A stretch of DNA of 64,000 bases, from the NCBI GenBank assembly GCA_041663425.1, contig JBAYMS010000001.1, positions 1 through 64,000 of the forward strand, written 5' to 3'. The stretch comes from FEN-1322 sp041663425. Its GTDB lineage: Bacteria > Omnitrophota > Gorgyraeia > 2-01-FULL-45-10. A program made the position numbers and the translations under genes. This document shows, one piece after another, positions 45,039 through 53,142 of this stretch (its first letter is position 1; each line of letters begins with the position of its first letter). Under the pieces are notes generated by a model that was not told the origin of the DNA, ran no database searches, and saw only the letters and a program-made list of their open reading frames with translations.

Positions 45039-45962
45039 ATGAAACCTGATCTTCAAGTAAAAATAGGAACGCTGAAACTTAAAAACCCGGTCATGGTAGC
45101 GTCGGGGACATTCGGCGCTGAATACCGGGAGCTTGTCGATGTCGGTAAGCTGGGTGCGATAGTCACCAAGACCATTACGCTAAACGGTCGCGCCGGCAAT
45201 CCTGCCCCGAGAGTGGCGGAGGCATCTTCAGGTATGCTCAATTCGATAGGACTGGAAAACAAAGGGCTGGAAGATTTTATAAACAAAAAAATACCGGCTT
45301 TTCCGGGCGGTGATACCAAACTTATTGTAAGTATTGCCGGAGACACCGAAGGTGAATTTACGCGCATGGTCGGAGAGCTCGACAAAGTGAAGAAGGTGAG
45401 CGCTATAGAGATCAACCTCTCCTGCCCAAACGTAAAGCACGGCAGCAGGACCGGACTTACTGCCCAGGATGAGGACGCATCATACAGTGTAGTGCGCGCT
45501 GTGCGCAGGGCGACGGGACTGCCGATCATAGCGAAGCTTACTCCGAACGTAACCGATATAGCGAAGATAGCTGTGGCTGTGGAGAAGGCCGGTGCCGACG
45601 CTATCCTCGCAGTTAATACATTTGCCGCTATGGCTATCGATATCGAGACCCGCAGGCCTAAGCTCGGGAACGTGACGGGCGGTTTAAGCGGTCCGGCGAT
45701 AAAACCTATAGCGCTGAAGATGATATGGGACATTTACAATAAAGTAGAAATCCCTATAATAGGTGTGGGCGGTATCATGAATTATAAAGATGCCGTTGAA
45801 TTTATGCTCTGCGGCGCGGCAGCGATACAGGTCGGCACGGCTACATTTGTAAATCCAAACACAGCGATCGAGATCATAAAAGGACTTAATAAATACTGCA
45901 GTGATAAAAATATAAAAAATATGTCCGAGCTCGTCGGAAATATTAATATAGGCCGCTTGTAG
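45039..45962 (+). CDS. pyrD: Dihydroorotate dehydrogenase, type 1B
   Basis: FMN enzyme oxidising dihydroorotate to orotate. LKNPVMVASGTFGAEY near residue 13, ITLNGRAGNPAPRVAE, INLSCPNVKHG and VGGIMNYKDAVEFMLCGAAAIQVGT (shown in parts) are family motifs. Paired with pyrK, so NAD-linked. 307 residues from the ATG at 45039; an earlier ATG at 45009 overlaps pyrK and is less likely. Confidence 0.95.
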   Translation: MKPDLQVKIGTLKLKNPVMVASGTFGAEYRELVDVGKLGAIVTKTITLNGRAGNPAPRVAEASSGMLNSIGLENKGLEDFINKKIPAFPGGDTKLIVSIAGDTEGEFTRMVGELDKVKKVSAIEINLSCPNVKHGSRTGLTAQDEDASYSVVRAVRRATGLPIIAKLTPNVTDIAKIAVAVEKAGADAILAVNTFAAMAIDIETRRPKLGNVTGGLSGPAIKPIALKMIWDIYNKVEIPIIGVGGIMNYKDAVEFMLCGAAAIQVGTATFVNPNTAIEIIKGLNKYCSDKNIKNMSELVGNINIGRL

Positions 45963-45969
45963 AACTCGC

Positions 45970-46003
45970 GGCACTTAGCCACACCGTGGCTTAATAAACT
46001 TGG
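45970..46003 (+). repeat. Hairpin repeat ahead of pyrF (copy 1)
   Basis: GGCACTTAGCCAC then a short loop and GTGGCTTAATAAACTTGG. AGCCAC pairs with GTGGCT. The same block, slightly diverged, appears at 63929-63963 and starts again at 63981. In this copy the last bases also form the pyrF ribosome site (TTGGAGCATTATG). Confidence 0.6.
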
Positions 46004-46009
46004 AGCATT

Positions 46010-46723
46010 ATGACATCCATTAATAAATTGATAGTAGCGCTCGATGTAAATACCGAAGAAAAAGCGGTCGCCCTGGCTGAGACGCTGAAAAATGAAGTGA
46101 GATTTCTCAAGATAGGCCTTGAGTTATTTTCAGCATGCGGGCCGAAGATAGTGGAGAGGATAAAAGAGACCGGCTGCGATGTATTCCTCGACCTGAAATT
46201 TCATGACATTCCGACAACAGTTATGAAAGCCGCAGCAGCGGTAACTGCGCTCGAGCCTTTCATGTTCAATGTGCACGCGCTGGGCGGATATGAGATGATG
46301 AAACGGACTGCCGAGGCTGTAGCGAGCGAGACCTCAAGGCTCGAAATAGTAAAACCGAAAGTTCTGGCGGTGACGATACTTACCAGCATGGACGAAAAGG
46401 CGATGAGAGAGATAGGGCTATCCTTAAATCCGAAAGACGCGGTTCTGAAATTGGCTGCTCTGGCGAAAAAAGCGGGCTTAGACGGAGTGGTGGCTTCACC
46501 GTCCGAGACGAAAGCCATAAGGGAAGAGCTGGGCGAGGATTTTATTATAGTGACTCCGGGTGTGCGTCCGGAATGGGCCGCAGTAAATGATCAGAAGAGG
46601 GTCGCCACACCGAAAGCGGCAATAAAAGACGGCGCAAATTATATAGTTGTCGGCCGTCCGATAACGGAATATAAAGATCCTGCCGAAGCGGCCAGGCAGA
46701 TACGAAAAGAGATGGAGATATGA
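46010..46723 (+). CDS. pyrF: Orotidine 5'-phosphate decarboxylase
   Basis: Decarboxylates OMP to UMP. The catalytic Asp-Lys-Asp array is in VFLDLKFHDIPTTV near residue 62; KLIVALDV-type start (NKLIVALDVNTEE), VTPGVRPEWA and YIVVGRPITEYKDP close the barrel. 237 residues, full length. Overlaps pyrE by 4 bp. Confidence 0.96.
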   Translation: MTSINKLIVALDVNTEEKAVALAETLKNEVRFLKIGLELFSACGPKIVERIKETGCDVFLDLKFHDIPTTVMKAAAAVTALEPFMFNVHALGGYEMMKRTAEAVASETSRLEIVKPKVLAVTILTSMDEKAMREIGLSLNPKDAVLKLAALAKKAGLDGVVASPSETKAIREELGEDFIIVTPGVRPEWAAVNDQKRVATPKAAIKDGANYIVVGRPITEYKDPAEAARQIRKEMEI

Positions 46724-47289
46724 ACGAGAAAGAAGTTTTGGATGTATTTAATAAAAAGAATGCGTTGTTAACAGGCCATTTCAAATTATCGAGCGGCCTT
46801 CACAGTAAAAATTATCTGCAATGCGCCCTGATATTGCAGTATCCGGACATCGCGGAAGAGCTTTCGAAAGAGATAGCGAAAAGAGTTTCAAAAGAAAATA
46901 TAGATGTGGTTGTAGGACCAGCTCTGGGCGGGGTAACATTTGCTTATGAGATCGCGAGAGCACTTAAAGTGCGCGGGCTATTTACGGAACGACAGGAAGG
47001 TGCGATGGTGCTGCGCCGCGGTTTTACTATATCGCCGGGTGAGAAAGTTCTTGTGGCAGAAGACGTTATAACAACGGGCGGTTCTACTAAAGAAGTCATC
47101 GAAGTTGTAAAAAAGCTGGGCGGTATCGTGGTCGGAGTAGCGAGCATAATAGACAGAAGCTCAGAGCCTGTGGACTTCGGCGTGCCGTTTACGGCTCTTG
47201 CCAGGATAAAGGTTGAGACTTTCAAAGAAGAAGATTGTCCTCTCTGTAAGGCAAAAACCCCGATAACAAAGCCCGGCTCGAGAAAATAA
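46720..47289 (+). CDS. pyrE: Orotate phosphoribosyltransferase
   Basis: Adds ribose phosphate to orotate. FKLSSGLHSKNYLQCAL near residue 19, VVGPALGGVTFAYE, FTERQEGAMVLRRGF, and the PRPP motif VLVAEDVITTGGSTKEVIE near 110. A C-terminal CPLCK gives an extra cysteine pair seen in some long OPRTs. Last gene of the pyr operon; carA and carB are not in the window. Confidence 0.95.
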   Translation: MNEKEVLDVFNKKNALLTGHFKLSSGLHSKNYLQCALILQYPDIAEELSKEIAKRVSKENIDVVVGPALGGVTFAYEIARALKVRGLFTERQEGAMVLRRGFTISPGEKVLVAEDVITTGGSTKEVIEVVKKLGGIVVGVASIIDRSSEPVDFGVPFTALARIKVETFKEEDCPLCKAKTPITKPGSRK

Positions 47290-47306
47290 GCATAAATTCT
47301 AAATTA

Positions 47307-47336
47307 TTGCGTCCGGACGGGCGGTTATGGTATTAT
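47307..47336 (+). promoter_or_regulatory. Promoter of tRNA-Val(TAC)
   Basis: TTGCGT (47307-47312), 18 bp, TATTAT (47331-47336), 12 bp before the tRNA. Moderate match. Confidence 0.5.
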
Positions 47337-47348
47337 ATTTTCCACTTT

Positions 47349-47424
47349 AGGGCAAGTAGCTCAATGGCGGAGCAATCGGTTTACATCCGATAGGTTACAG
47401 GTTCGACCCCTGTCTTGCCCACCA
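47349..47424 (+). tRNA. tRNA-Val (anticodon TAC)
   Basis: Acceptor GGGCAAG/CTTGCCC, encoded CCA, anticodon loop TTTACAT (TAC), T loop GTTCGAC. Confidence 0.97.
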
Positions 47425-47499
47425 CTTCTCTGAATAACCCAAGCCATGCAGTCCCGAGGAGATGTGGTTTGACTGATGCGACGAGGGACACTTAACCCT

Positions 47500-47742
47500 A
47501 TGAGCAAGTGGACTGTTTATATTCTTAAATGTAATGACGCTTCTTTATATACCGGCATTACGACCGATCTTGAAAAACGGGTAAAAAAGCACAATGAAGG
47601 CCGTGCTGCGAAGTACACGAGAGCAAAAAGGCCTGTTTCAGTGGTTTATACTGAAGGCGCTGTTAATTCATCCTCAGCTAAAAAGAGAGAAGCCGAGATA
47701 AAAAAATTATCTCGACAAGCTAAGGTAGAGCTGATAAAATAA
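47500..47742 (+). CDS. GIY-YIG domain protein (YhbQ/UPF0213 type)
   Basis: 80-residue stand-alone GIY-YIG nuclease domain: WTVYILKCNDASLYTGITTD (the Y-(x)-YTG pair), LEKRVKKHNEGRAAKYT and a final KKREAEIKKLSR helix with the Glu. The ATG at 47500 gives the usual N-terminus; an ATG at 47476 is also in frame. Small proteins of this family are common; their substrate is not well defined. It lies between two tRNA genes. Confidence 0.88.
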   Translation: MSKWTVYILKCNDASLYTGITTDLEKRVKKHNEGRAAKYTRAKRPVSVVYTEGAVNSSSAKKREAEIKKLSRQAKVELIK

Positions 47743-47756
47743 GCTTCCAGATTTCC

Positions 47757-47833
47757 GGGGACGTAGTTCAGTTGGTTAGAACGTCAGATTGTCGATCTGA
47801 AGGTCGCGGGTTCGACCCCCGTCGTCCCCGCCA
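47757..47833 (+). tRNA. tRNA-Asp (anticodon GTC)
   Basis: Acceptor GGGGACG/CGTCCCC, discriminator G, encoded CCA, anticodon loop TTGTCGA (GTC), T loop GTTCGAC. Last core gene before the accessory island. Confidence 0.97.
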
Positions 47834-47867
47834 TATAGAAACAGTAACTGGTTTAATACCAGATGAT

Positions 47868-47909
47868 TAGCCGTAACAAGTTGTAAATTCAACTGGTTAC
47901 GGCTATTTT
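47868..47909 (+). terminator. Strong rho-independent terminator after tRNA-Asp
   Basis: TAGCCGTAAC (47868-47877) pairs perfectly with GTTACGGCTA (47896-47905), with an inner AGTTG/CAACT stem, then TTTT. It separates the tRNA unit from the island. Confidence 0.88.
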
Positions 47910-47987
47910 ATTTATCTTGCGTGTTTTGGAAATTAGCGCTATTCTTGGAAGTGATGGCACAAAAATGGCACAGTCATAGGGCTCCGA

Positions 47988-48482
47988 ATGGCGAATAATA
48001 TTGATGTTTCAAAACTTCCGCTAAGCAAGATATTGATTTTGTTTGGCGACTTAATGGATGAGCTGAAGAAAAGAGGCGTTGTTAGAACGCGTAATAATCC
48101 GGTAGCTGACTATGCCGAATGGCTAACGGTAAGAGTCTTTAGTCTTGGCATCCAAACAAGCTCTAACAAAGGCTTTGATGCCATTGATAAAAAAGGAATT
48201 CGATACCAAATAAAAGGCCGTAGGCTCGATGCTTCAAACCCATCCCGGCAATTGGGGGTTATTCGCGATCTTGATAAAAAGGGATTCGATTTTCTTATCG
48301 CTATCATATTTAACAAAGATTTTACTATTCACGATGCCTATAAAATTCCGCACGAGCTCATAGGCGAATACGCTCGTTATAGTAAACATCAAAATGGATA
48401 TATATTACACCTTAAAGGAAAAATTCTTCTGGCAAAAGGCGTTGAGAATATTACCGGAGCATTAAGCAAAGTTTCGGCATGA
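47988..48482 (+). CDS. Putative PD-(D/E)xK-like nuclease next to the PHP-SMC gene
   Basis: 164 residues, no enzyme family recognised with certainty. The segment GFDAIDKKGIRYQIKGRRL (about residues 62-80) has the Asp ... Gln-x-Lys spacing of PD-(D/E)xK nucleases with a preceding conserved-looking DYAEWL helix (Glu). A C-terminal beta-rich part follows. Proteins of this type are sometimes listed as DUF6998, from memory. It ends 8 bp before the PHP-SMC gene, which has its own GAGGAG site, so the two are one operon. Base composition is more AT-rich than the flanking core genes. Plausibly the nuclease arm of a defence pair. Confidence 0.5.
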   Translation: MANNIDVSKLPLSKILILFGDLMDELKKRGVVRTRNNPVADYAEWLTVRVFSLGIQTSSNKGFDAIDKKGIRYQIKGRRLDASNPSRQLGVIRDLDKKGFDFLIAIIFNKDFTIHDAYKIPHELIGEYARYSKHQNGYILHLKGKILLAKGVENITGALSKVSA

Positions 48483-48489
48483 GGAGATT

Positions 48490-51360
48490 ATGAACTATCC
48501 ACGAGGGTCGGAATGGAGAAAATGGGACTTACATTTACACACACCGTCTTCTTATGATTACGATGACAAGAGCGTCACAGATGAGCAATTGATTAAAACC
48601 TTAAAAGAAAACGAAATTACCGTTGTAGCTATAACGGATCATCATTTTATAGATGTTGAAAAGATAAAGAAACTACAAGAATTAGCAAAAGACGAAATTA
48701 CAATATTCCCGGGGATTGAGCTTCGAGCAGAGCTGGGAGGTAGCGAATCCATCCATTTTATAGGAATATTCCCAGAGGATTCTGATGTAAATGATATTTG
48801 GACAAAATTACAGGGGCAGTTAGAATTAACGCCAGCGGATGTAAAGAAAAAAGGTAATGATAAGATTTATTGCCATTTGAATAAGGCCGCCGAGCTTATT
48901 CATCAGTTGGGAGGCATTATAACTATTCATGCTGGCTCGAAAAGTAACTCGGTTGAAAAAATCACTAATGCGCTTCCATATAAAGAAGCGCTTAAAGAAG
49001 ACATTGTGAAATCTATCAATGTCTATGAAATCGGGAATTCAGCCGATGTGGAAGGATACAGAAGCAATGTTTTTCCGAACATAGGGATTAAAATTCCTTT
49101 GGTAATTTGTTCTGACAACCACGATATAAAAAAGTATGTGTTAAAAGAGAATTGTTGGATAAAAGCAGATCCAACATTTACCGGGTTAAAGCAGATTATA
49201 TTAGAGCCGGAGGATAGGGTATATATTGGCAAAGCTCCAACGAGGAGGAAAAACCTCGCCAGCGTAATCGACAAGATTGAGATTAGTAATTCTAACGGGT
49301 GGTTTGAGGAATCCCCTATTGTTTTAAACGAAGACTTGGTCACCATAATAGGAGAAAAAGGTGCCGGTAAGACCGCGCTTGCCGATTTTATAGCTCTGGC
49401 GGGCGGGGATTTTGGGCTTCAAAAAAGCGATGCTAGCTCTTTTGTATTCAAAGCTCTAACCCCTACCAAACAAATCGAGAAGACCATTGAAAATTGTCAA
49501 GTAACTATCAAATGGAAAGAGGGCAATCCCGACCAGATAACTATAAACAAAGAGCTGGTTGATTATAAACCTACGAAGAAAGTAAAATATTTATCTCAAA
49601 GTTTTATTGAGGAAAAATGTCGCCCAGAACACGCTGATGAATTGAGAAAAGAAATCGAGAATATCGTTTTTCAATATATACCAACATCCGATAGGCTTGG
49701 GCAAACAACATTTAACGATTTAAAACGTTTAATGACGCGGGGTATTGAAGTAGAAAAAAGTAACTGCAGACAGCTTTTATTCGACCTCAATGGTGAAATT
49801 TCTATTCTAAGAGACGAGATAGATAATCTCGAAGTACAAAAGTCAACTAAGAAGAAAACTGAAGATGAAATAACTCAGTTAAATGAACAGAAACCAAAAC
49901 CTGCTGATGCCGAGGAAAAAGCCATCGAAGATAAGCTGGCTATTTTATATACCAAGAAAAGTGAGATTAACGAAAAAGTTGCAGAATGCAAGTTGCAATT
50001 AAGCACCATAGAATCTATAAAAACAAAGCTGCTAGCTCTAAGTCAATACGTTGAAAAAGAATTGATTAGCATTAAGACGGACCTTGATTCAATAGCTTTA
50101 GGCAGTATTTACAACAAGCTAACATTTTCAATAAATCCAGAATTTCATACGAAGCTTGATGAAGCTAAGAATAAGCTGACGAAACAGATTAAAGATTTTG
50201 AAGGAGCGCCGGAAAAAGTATCGTCCCTCACCGAAGATGAGAAAAAACTAGAGCTGATAACGACTGATTTTGTCAATGGGCTCACACTTTCTCGTTTAGA
50301 TGTAATTATAGAATGGCTAGAAACAAAATCGAGCATTGCCTATGATGCAAGAAAAGTTATTAAGGATTTCGAAGAGAAAATAGAGAAAAATAAGAAAGCA
50401 GTAGCATCTTTAGAAAAAAGCATCGCCGAGGTAGAGAAAACAAAAAAACCTACTCTTGCGAAGAAAATCGAGGAAAGAAATAGTGCCTATAAAAGTTATT
50501 TCACTTTGCTCCAAAAAGAAAAAAGTGTATTTGAAAGCCTGAGCGCACCTATTAAAACAAAAATTGATTCAGAGAATGTTGGTGATAAGCAGATAGGTTA
50601 CTCAGCAAGAATTGAATTTGATGTTAATGGATTTTATGAAAAAGCATGTGAAATAATAAATTTCAAAGCAGCTGGTCATTATCATCAAGATGGCCAACTG
50701 TTATTTAAAGATATCAAAGCCATAGCAGAAAAGATTGAGCTCGCAGAAGATGCCGATGTTTGCGCTTGTCTTGTAGACCGGTTCATTCAAACATTCGAAA
50801 AAGATGATGGTAGCGATGTTGATATTAAAACTCAACTGAAAAAAGGTAAAAAACAAATTGATTTTGATGCATGGCTTTTTGGTATTTCATTCTTCAGCGT
50901 GACATATAGCATAAAATACCAAGATACTTATATTGAATTGCTATCTCCTGGAAAAAAAGGGATAGTGTTGTTACTAATGTATCTCACGTTAGATGCTGAG
51001 AGTGGCATACCGTTGATTATAGACCAACCAGAAGAAAATCTAGACAACAAATCCGTATATGCGCATCTAATAGAATACTTCCGCCAAGCCAAGAAGCGGC
51101 GGCAAATTATCGTTGTAACACACAATCCGAATTTAGTATTAAATACAGATGCCGAACAAGTGCTTGTTGCTGATTTTCAAGTCGTACCACCTGCGGGGCA
51201 AGCAAGAATAAGATATATAAGCGGGTCTATAGAAAATTCGTTTATTAACGAGTCTCTCAAAGACCCTCTCAGAAGACAGGGTATTCGCGAGCATGGTGCC
51301 GAGATATTGGAGGGCGGTAAAAAGGCCTTTATTCAGCGAAAAGATAAGTACGAATACTAA
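48490..51360 (+). CDS. PHP domain-SMC-like ATPase fusion (TrlF-like), candidate defence protein
   Basis: 956 residues. An N-terminal PHP phosphoesterase with all metal motifs: HLH at 15-17, TDHH at 49-52, HAGS at 147-150, CSDNHD at 207-212. Then an ABC/SMC-type ATPase split by a long coiled coil: Walker A GEKGAGKT at 288-295, coiled coil roughly 400-690 rich in Lys and Glu, signature ELLSPGKKG near 815, Walker B LIIDQPEENLD at 842, H-loop VTHN. This matches proteins I know as TrlF family AAA-like ATPases, which are mobile and sit in defence islands. Likely role: DNA- or RNA-sensing ATPase controlling the PHP esterase and the partner nuclease. Function is inferred. Confidence 0.75.
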   Translation: MNYPRGSEWRKWDLHLHTPSSYDYDDKSVTDEQLIKTLKENEITVVAITDHHFIDVEKIKKLQELAKDEITIFPGIELRAELGGSESIHFIGIFPEDSDVNDIWTKLQGQLELTPADVKKKGNDKIYCHLNKAAELIHQLGGIITIHAGSKSNSVEKITNALPYKEALKEDIVKSINVYEIGNSADVEGYRSNVFPNIGIKIPLVICSDNHDIKKYVLKENCWIKADPTFTGLKQIILEPEDRVYIGKAPTRRKNLASVIDKIEISNSNGWFEESPIVLNEDLVTIIGEKGAGKTALADFIALAGGDFGLQKSDASSFVFKALTPTKQIEKTIENCQVTIKWKEGNPDQITINKELVDYKPTKKVKYLSQSFIEEKCRPEHADELRKEIENIVFQYIPTSDRLGQTTFNDLKRLMTRGIEVEKSNCRQLLFDLNGEISILRDEIDNLEVQKSTKKKTEDEITQLNEQKPKPADAEEKAIEDKLAILYTKKSEINEKVAECKLQLSTIESIKTKLLALSQYVEKELISIKTDLDSIALGSIYNKLTFSINPEFHTKLDEAKNKLTKQIKDFEGAPEKVSSLTEDEKKLELITTDFVNGLTLSRLDVIIEWLETKSSIAYDARKVIKDFEEKIEKNKKAVASLEKSIAEVEKTKKPTLAKKIEERNSAYKSYFTLLQKEKSVFESLSAPIKTKIDSENVGDKQIGYSARIEFDVNGFYEKACEIINFKAAGHYHQDGQLLFKDIKAIAEKIELAEDADVCACLVDRFIQTFEKDDGSDVDIKTQLKKGKKQIDFDAWLFGISFFSVTYSIKYQDTYIELLSPGKKGIVLLLMYLTLDAESGIPLIIDQPEENLDNKSVYAHLIEYFRQAKKRRQIIVVTHNPNLVLNTDAEQVLVADFQVVPPAGQARIRYISGSIENSFINESLKDPLRRQGIREHGAEILEGGKKAFIQRKDKYEY

Positions 51361-51372
51361 GTTTAATAATCA

Positions 51373-51558
51373 ATTGCTGAGAATAAATATAAACAAGAAC
51401 TGATTAATCGCTGGTCTAAGCTTTATGGTAAACAGATAACCGAAGAAGAATATCGACAGATTTGTGATAATTTAAGCGGTTACATTAAACTTTTGTATGA
51501 GTGGGATATGAAAGATAAAACGCAAAAAGGAGAGCACAATGCCAAGGATAGCAAGTAA
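51373..51558 (+). CDS. Small helical ORF without a standard start codon
   Basis: An open frame of 61 codons between in-frame stops. The translated text (KYKQELINRWSKLYGK, ITEEEYRQICDNL, IKLLYEWDMKDK) has regular amphipathic helices like small proteins on mobile elements, but the first usable codon is ATT and the only ATG is near its end. It overlaps the next gene by 20 bp. Either a decayed gene, or one using a rare start. Confidence 0.3.
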   Translation: MAENKYKQELINRWSKLYGKQITEEEYRQICDNLSGYIKLLYEWDMKDKTQKGEHNAKDSK

Positions 51559-51763
51559 TGTTTGCCCAGCGTGTCATAATAAGTTTCCTGCACACAAAGG
51601 TAACACGAAAACTTTTAGACAACTTACGCCGGCGGAGAGAAGTAGGTCTATTAGAATGATGGCTATCAATTTAAAGAAGGCTATAAATGCTGACTTGCCA
51701 TCGACCCGTATCAGACGGCTTTTTTGGGTTATAGATTATATGGCGCGGCAGGGAAGCAGGTAA
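51539..51763 (+). CDS. Small hypothetical protein with CPACH motif
   Basis: 74 residues, with an excellent AAGGAG site 8 nt before the ATG. MPRIASNVCPACHNKFPAH contains one CxxC pair that could hold zinc only with another chain; the rest is basic and helical (TPAERSRSIRMMAINLKKA). No family recognised. It belongs to the island and reads in the same direction as the PHP-SMC gene. Confidence 0.5.
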   Translation: MPRIASNVCPACHNKFPAHKGNTKTFRQLTPAERSRSIRMMAINLKKAINADLPSTRIRRLFWVIDYMARQGSR

Positions 51764-51766
51764 CAA

Positions 51767-51908
51767 ATGATACATGAAAAAAACGTATTTAACGATATCT
51801 TCGCTGATTTGATTTGCCATTCCCAGTTTGATGGAGGGCATAATCCTTTAGATTATTTGCACTATATGGACAAAATGGAACAGGCTAGAAAAAATAATAA
51901 TGAAGAAG
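51767..51908 (+). pseudogene. 5' fragment of a gene cut by the IS element
   Basis: ATG with an AGCAGG site, then 47 codons (MIHEKNVFNDIFADLICHSQ, then NPLDYLHYMDKMEQARK) up to the left end of the IS, where the frame enters the insertion and stops at 51940. The reading frame is clean but the protein is not recognised. It may or may not be the front half of the gene whose tail is at 53143-53345. Confidence 0.45.
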
Positions 51909-51920
51909 TGACCTTACCCC

Positions 51921-52793
51921 TTACACTGCACAGCTCGTAAGGTGAATTTCTGGTGTTTTTTGTTGTTCTTTCCAGGCCTTGGTGAACTCTGCCGGAGTTA
52001 GACCGTCTAACGATCCGTGAGGCCTGAATGTATTATACTCCACTCTCCAGTCTTCGATAATCTTTTTTGCTTCTTCAATCGTAACGAAGTAATGTTGATT
52101 GAGGCATTCGTGCCGTAGCCTACCATTGAACGACTCGATAAAAGCGTTCTGTATGGGCTTGCCGGGCTTTATAAAGTCAAGCCTAGCACCGTTATCATAC
52201 GCCCATTTATCAAGGGCTCGTCCCGCGAACTCAGGACCGTTATCGGTCGTGATTACTTGCGGACATCCTCTTGTAAGAACTAGCCAATCAAGCACTCTCG
52301 TTACTCTGTTACCGTCTATAGACGTATCGACTTCGATAGAGAGACATTCTTTAGTAAAGATATCAAGCACGTTCAGCGTCTTTATCTTCCTGCCGTTCCA
52401 TAACCCGTCTGACATAAAGTCCATCGCCCAGCGTTCATTGGGCTTCGAGGCTTCCGGTAGCTCTAGTCTGATCATTGAGGCTCTCTTGTGACGTTTGCGA
52501 AGCTTTAGCGCGAGGCTATTCTCCTTATAGATGCGCTCGGTGCGCTTATGGTTTACTACAAGTCCCTCACGATGCAATATATCGTGAAGCATCGGAAGTC
52601 CCCAGCTCTTATGCGTAGCTATAAGCTCCTTCATACGGTCTAATATCTTCGCATCGTTATTAGCTCTACTGGTCTTGTAATAATAGCTTGATCTATTAAG
52701 CTCTACAAGCCTGCATGATCTAGCCTTCGACAGCCCAAAGCGCTCTTTTAACCGAGCTACAGCAAGTCTCTTTACTTTGGGCTTAGGAAGTTT
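51921..52793 (-). CDS. IS3-family transposase OrfB (DDE integrase), made by -1 frameshift
   Basis: rve-fold DDE transposase. The in-frame text upstream of the first ATG (52634) is clearly part of the protein (RLAVARLKERFGLSKARSC, then RLVELNRSSYYYK), so it is expressed as an OrfAB fusion. HTH_21 region around KRTERIYKEN, catalytic residues in MDFMSDGLW (D), TTDNGPEF (D) and NAFIESFNGRLRHECLN (E). Frame is intact to the stop at 51921, so the element may still be active. Confidence 0.93.
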   Translation of the reverse strand, partial: KLPKPKVKRLAVARLKERFGLSKARSCRLVELNRSSYYYKTSRANNDAKILDRMKELIATHKSWGLPMLHDILHREGLVVNHKRTERIYKENSLALKLRKRHKRASMIRLELPEASKPNERWAMDFMSDGLWNGRKIKTLNVLDIFTKECLSIEVDTSIDGNRVTRVLDWLVLTRGCPQVITTDNGPEFAGRALDKWAYDNGARLDFIKPGKPIQNAFIESFNGRLRHECLNQHYFVTIEEAKKIIEDWRVEYNTFRPHGSLDGLTPAEFTKAWKEQQKTPEIHLTSCAV

Positions 52794-53050
52794 TTTGAGT
52801 TGAGCGCCTTTAACGCCTGGTTATCGAGTGTTAAGTCCGCGACTATGTTCTTTAGTCTGCGGTTCTCATCCTCGAGCGCCCTTAGTTTCTTCGCGTCTGA
52901 TACTTCCATGCCGCCATACTTCGATATCCACTTATAGATCGTGCCTTCACAGACATTAGCTTCTCTTGAGATATCTGAAACCGCCACTCCTTGCTCATGT
53001 CTCTTTAAAAAAGCTATTATCTGTTCCTCTGTAAATCTTTTGCGTGACAT
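52772..53050 (-). CDS. IS3-family transposase OrfA (HTH)
   Basis: 92 residues: MSRKRFTEEQIIAFLKRHEQ, a helix-turn-helix (VSDISREANVCEGTIYKWISKYGG in parts), and a leucine-zipper helix (KLRALEDENRRLKNIVADL). Typical OrfA of the IS407 group. The heptamer A-AAA-AAC at 52790-52796, in phase near its end, allows -1 slippage into orfB. Confidence 0.93.
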   Translation of the reverse strand: MSRKRFTEEQIIAFLKRHEQGVAVSDISREANVCEGTIYKWISKYGGMEVSDAKKLRALEDENRRLKNIVADLTLDNQALKALNSKNFLSPK

Positions 53051-53142
53051 ATCCCGAGCCTCCTTTACGTAGCTATTGGTAGCTACGGTTATACACTAGG
53101 AAACTCGCCTTGTAAACTGTCTAGTTTAGCGGGGTAGGGTCA

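Larger units (their letters stand above)
51909..53142 (-). mobile_element. IS3-family insertion sequence (IS407-like)
   Basis: 1234 bp. Imperfect terminal inverted repeats: left TGACCTTACCCC, right end complement TGACCCTACCCC, with TG...CA termini; IS407-group elements start TGACCTGCCCC. Two overlapping genes on the minus strand (orfA, orfB) joined by a -1 slippery site. No target-site duplication is seen (GAAG on the left, CTTT on the right). Both flanks are broken coding sequence. Confidence 0.93.

Noticed and set aside
47834..47987. Attachment site at the 3' end of tRNA-Asp and an integrase remnant (frame ending GSDGTKMAQS)
   Set aside because: No second copy of the tRNA 3' end was found up to 53.4 kb, and the short frame before the nuclease gene is too brief to assign to a recombinase.
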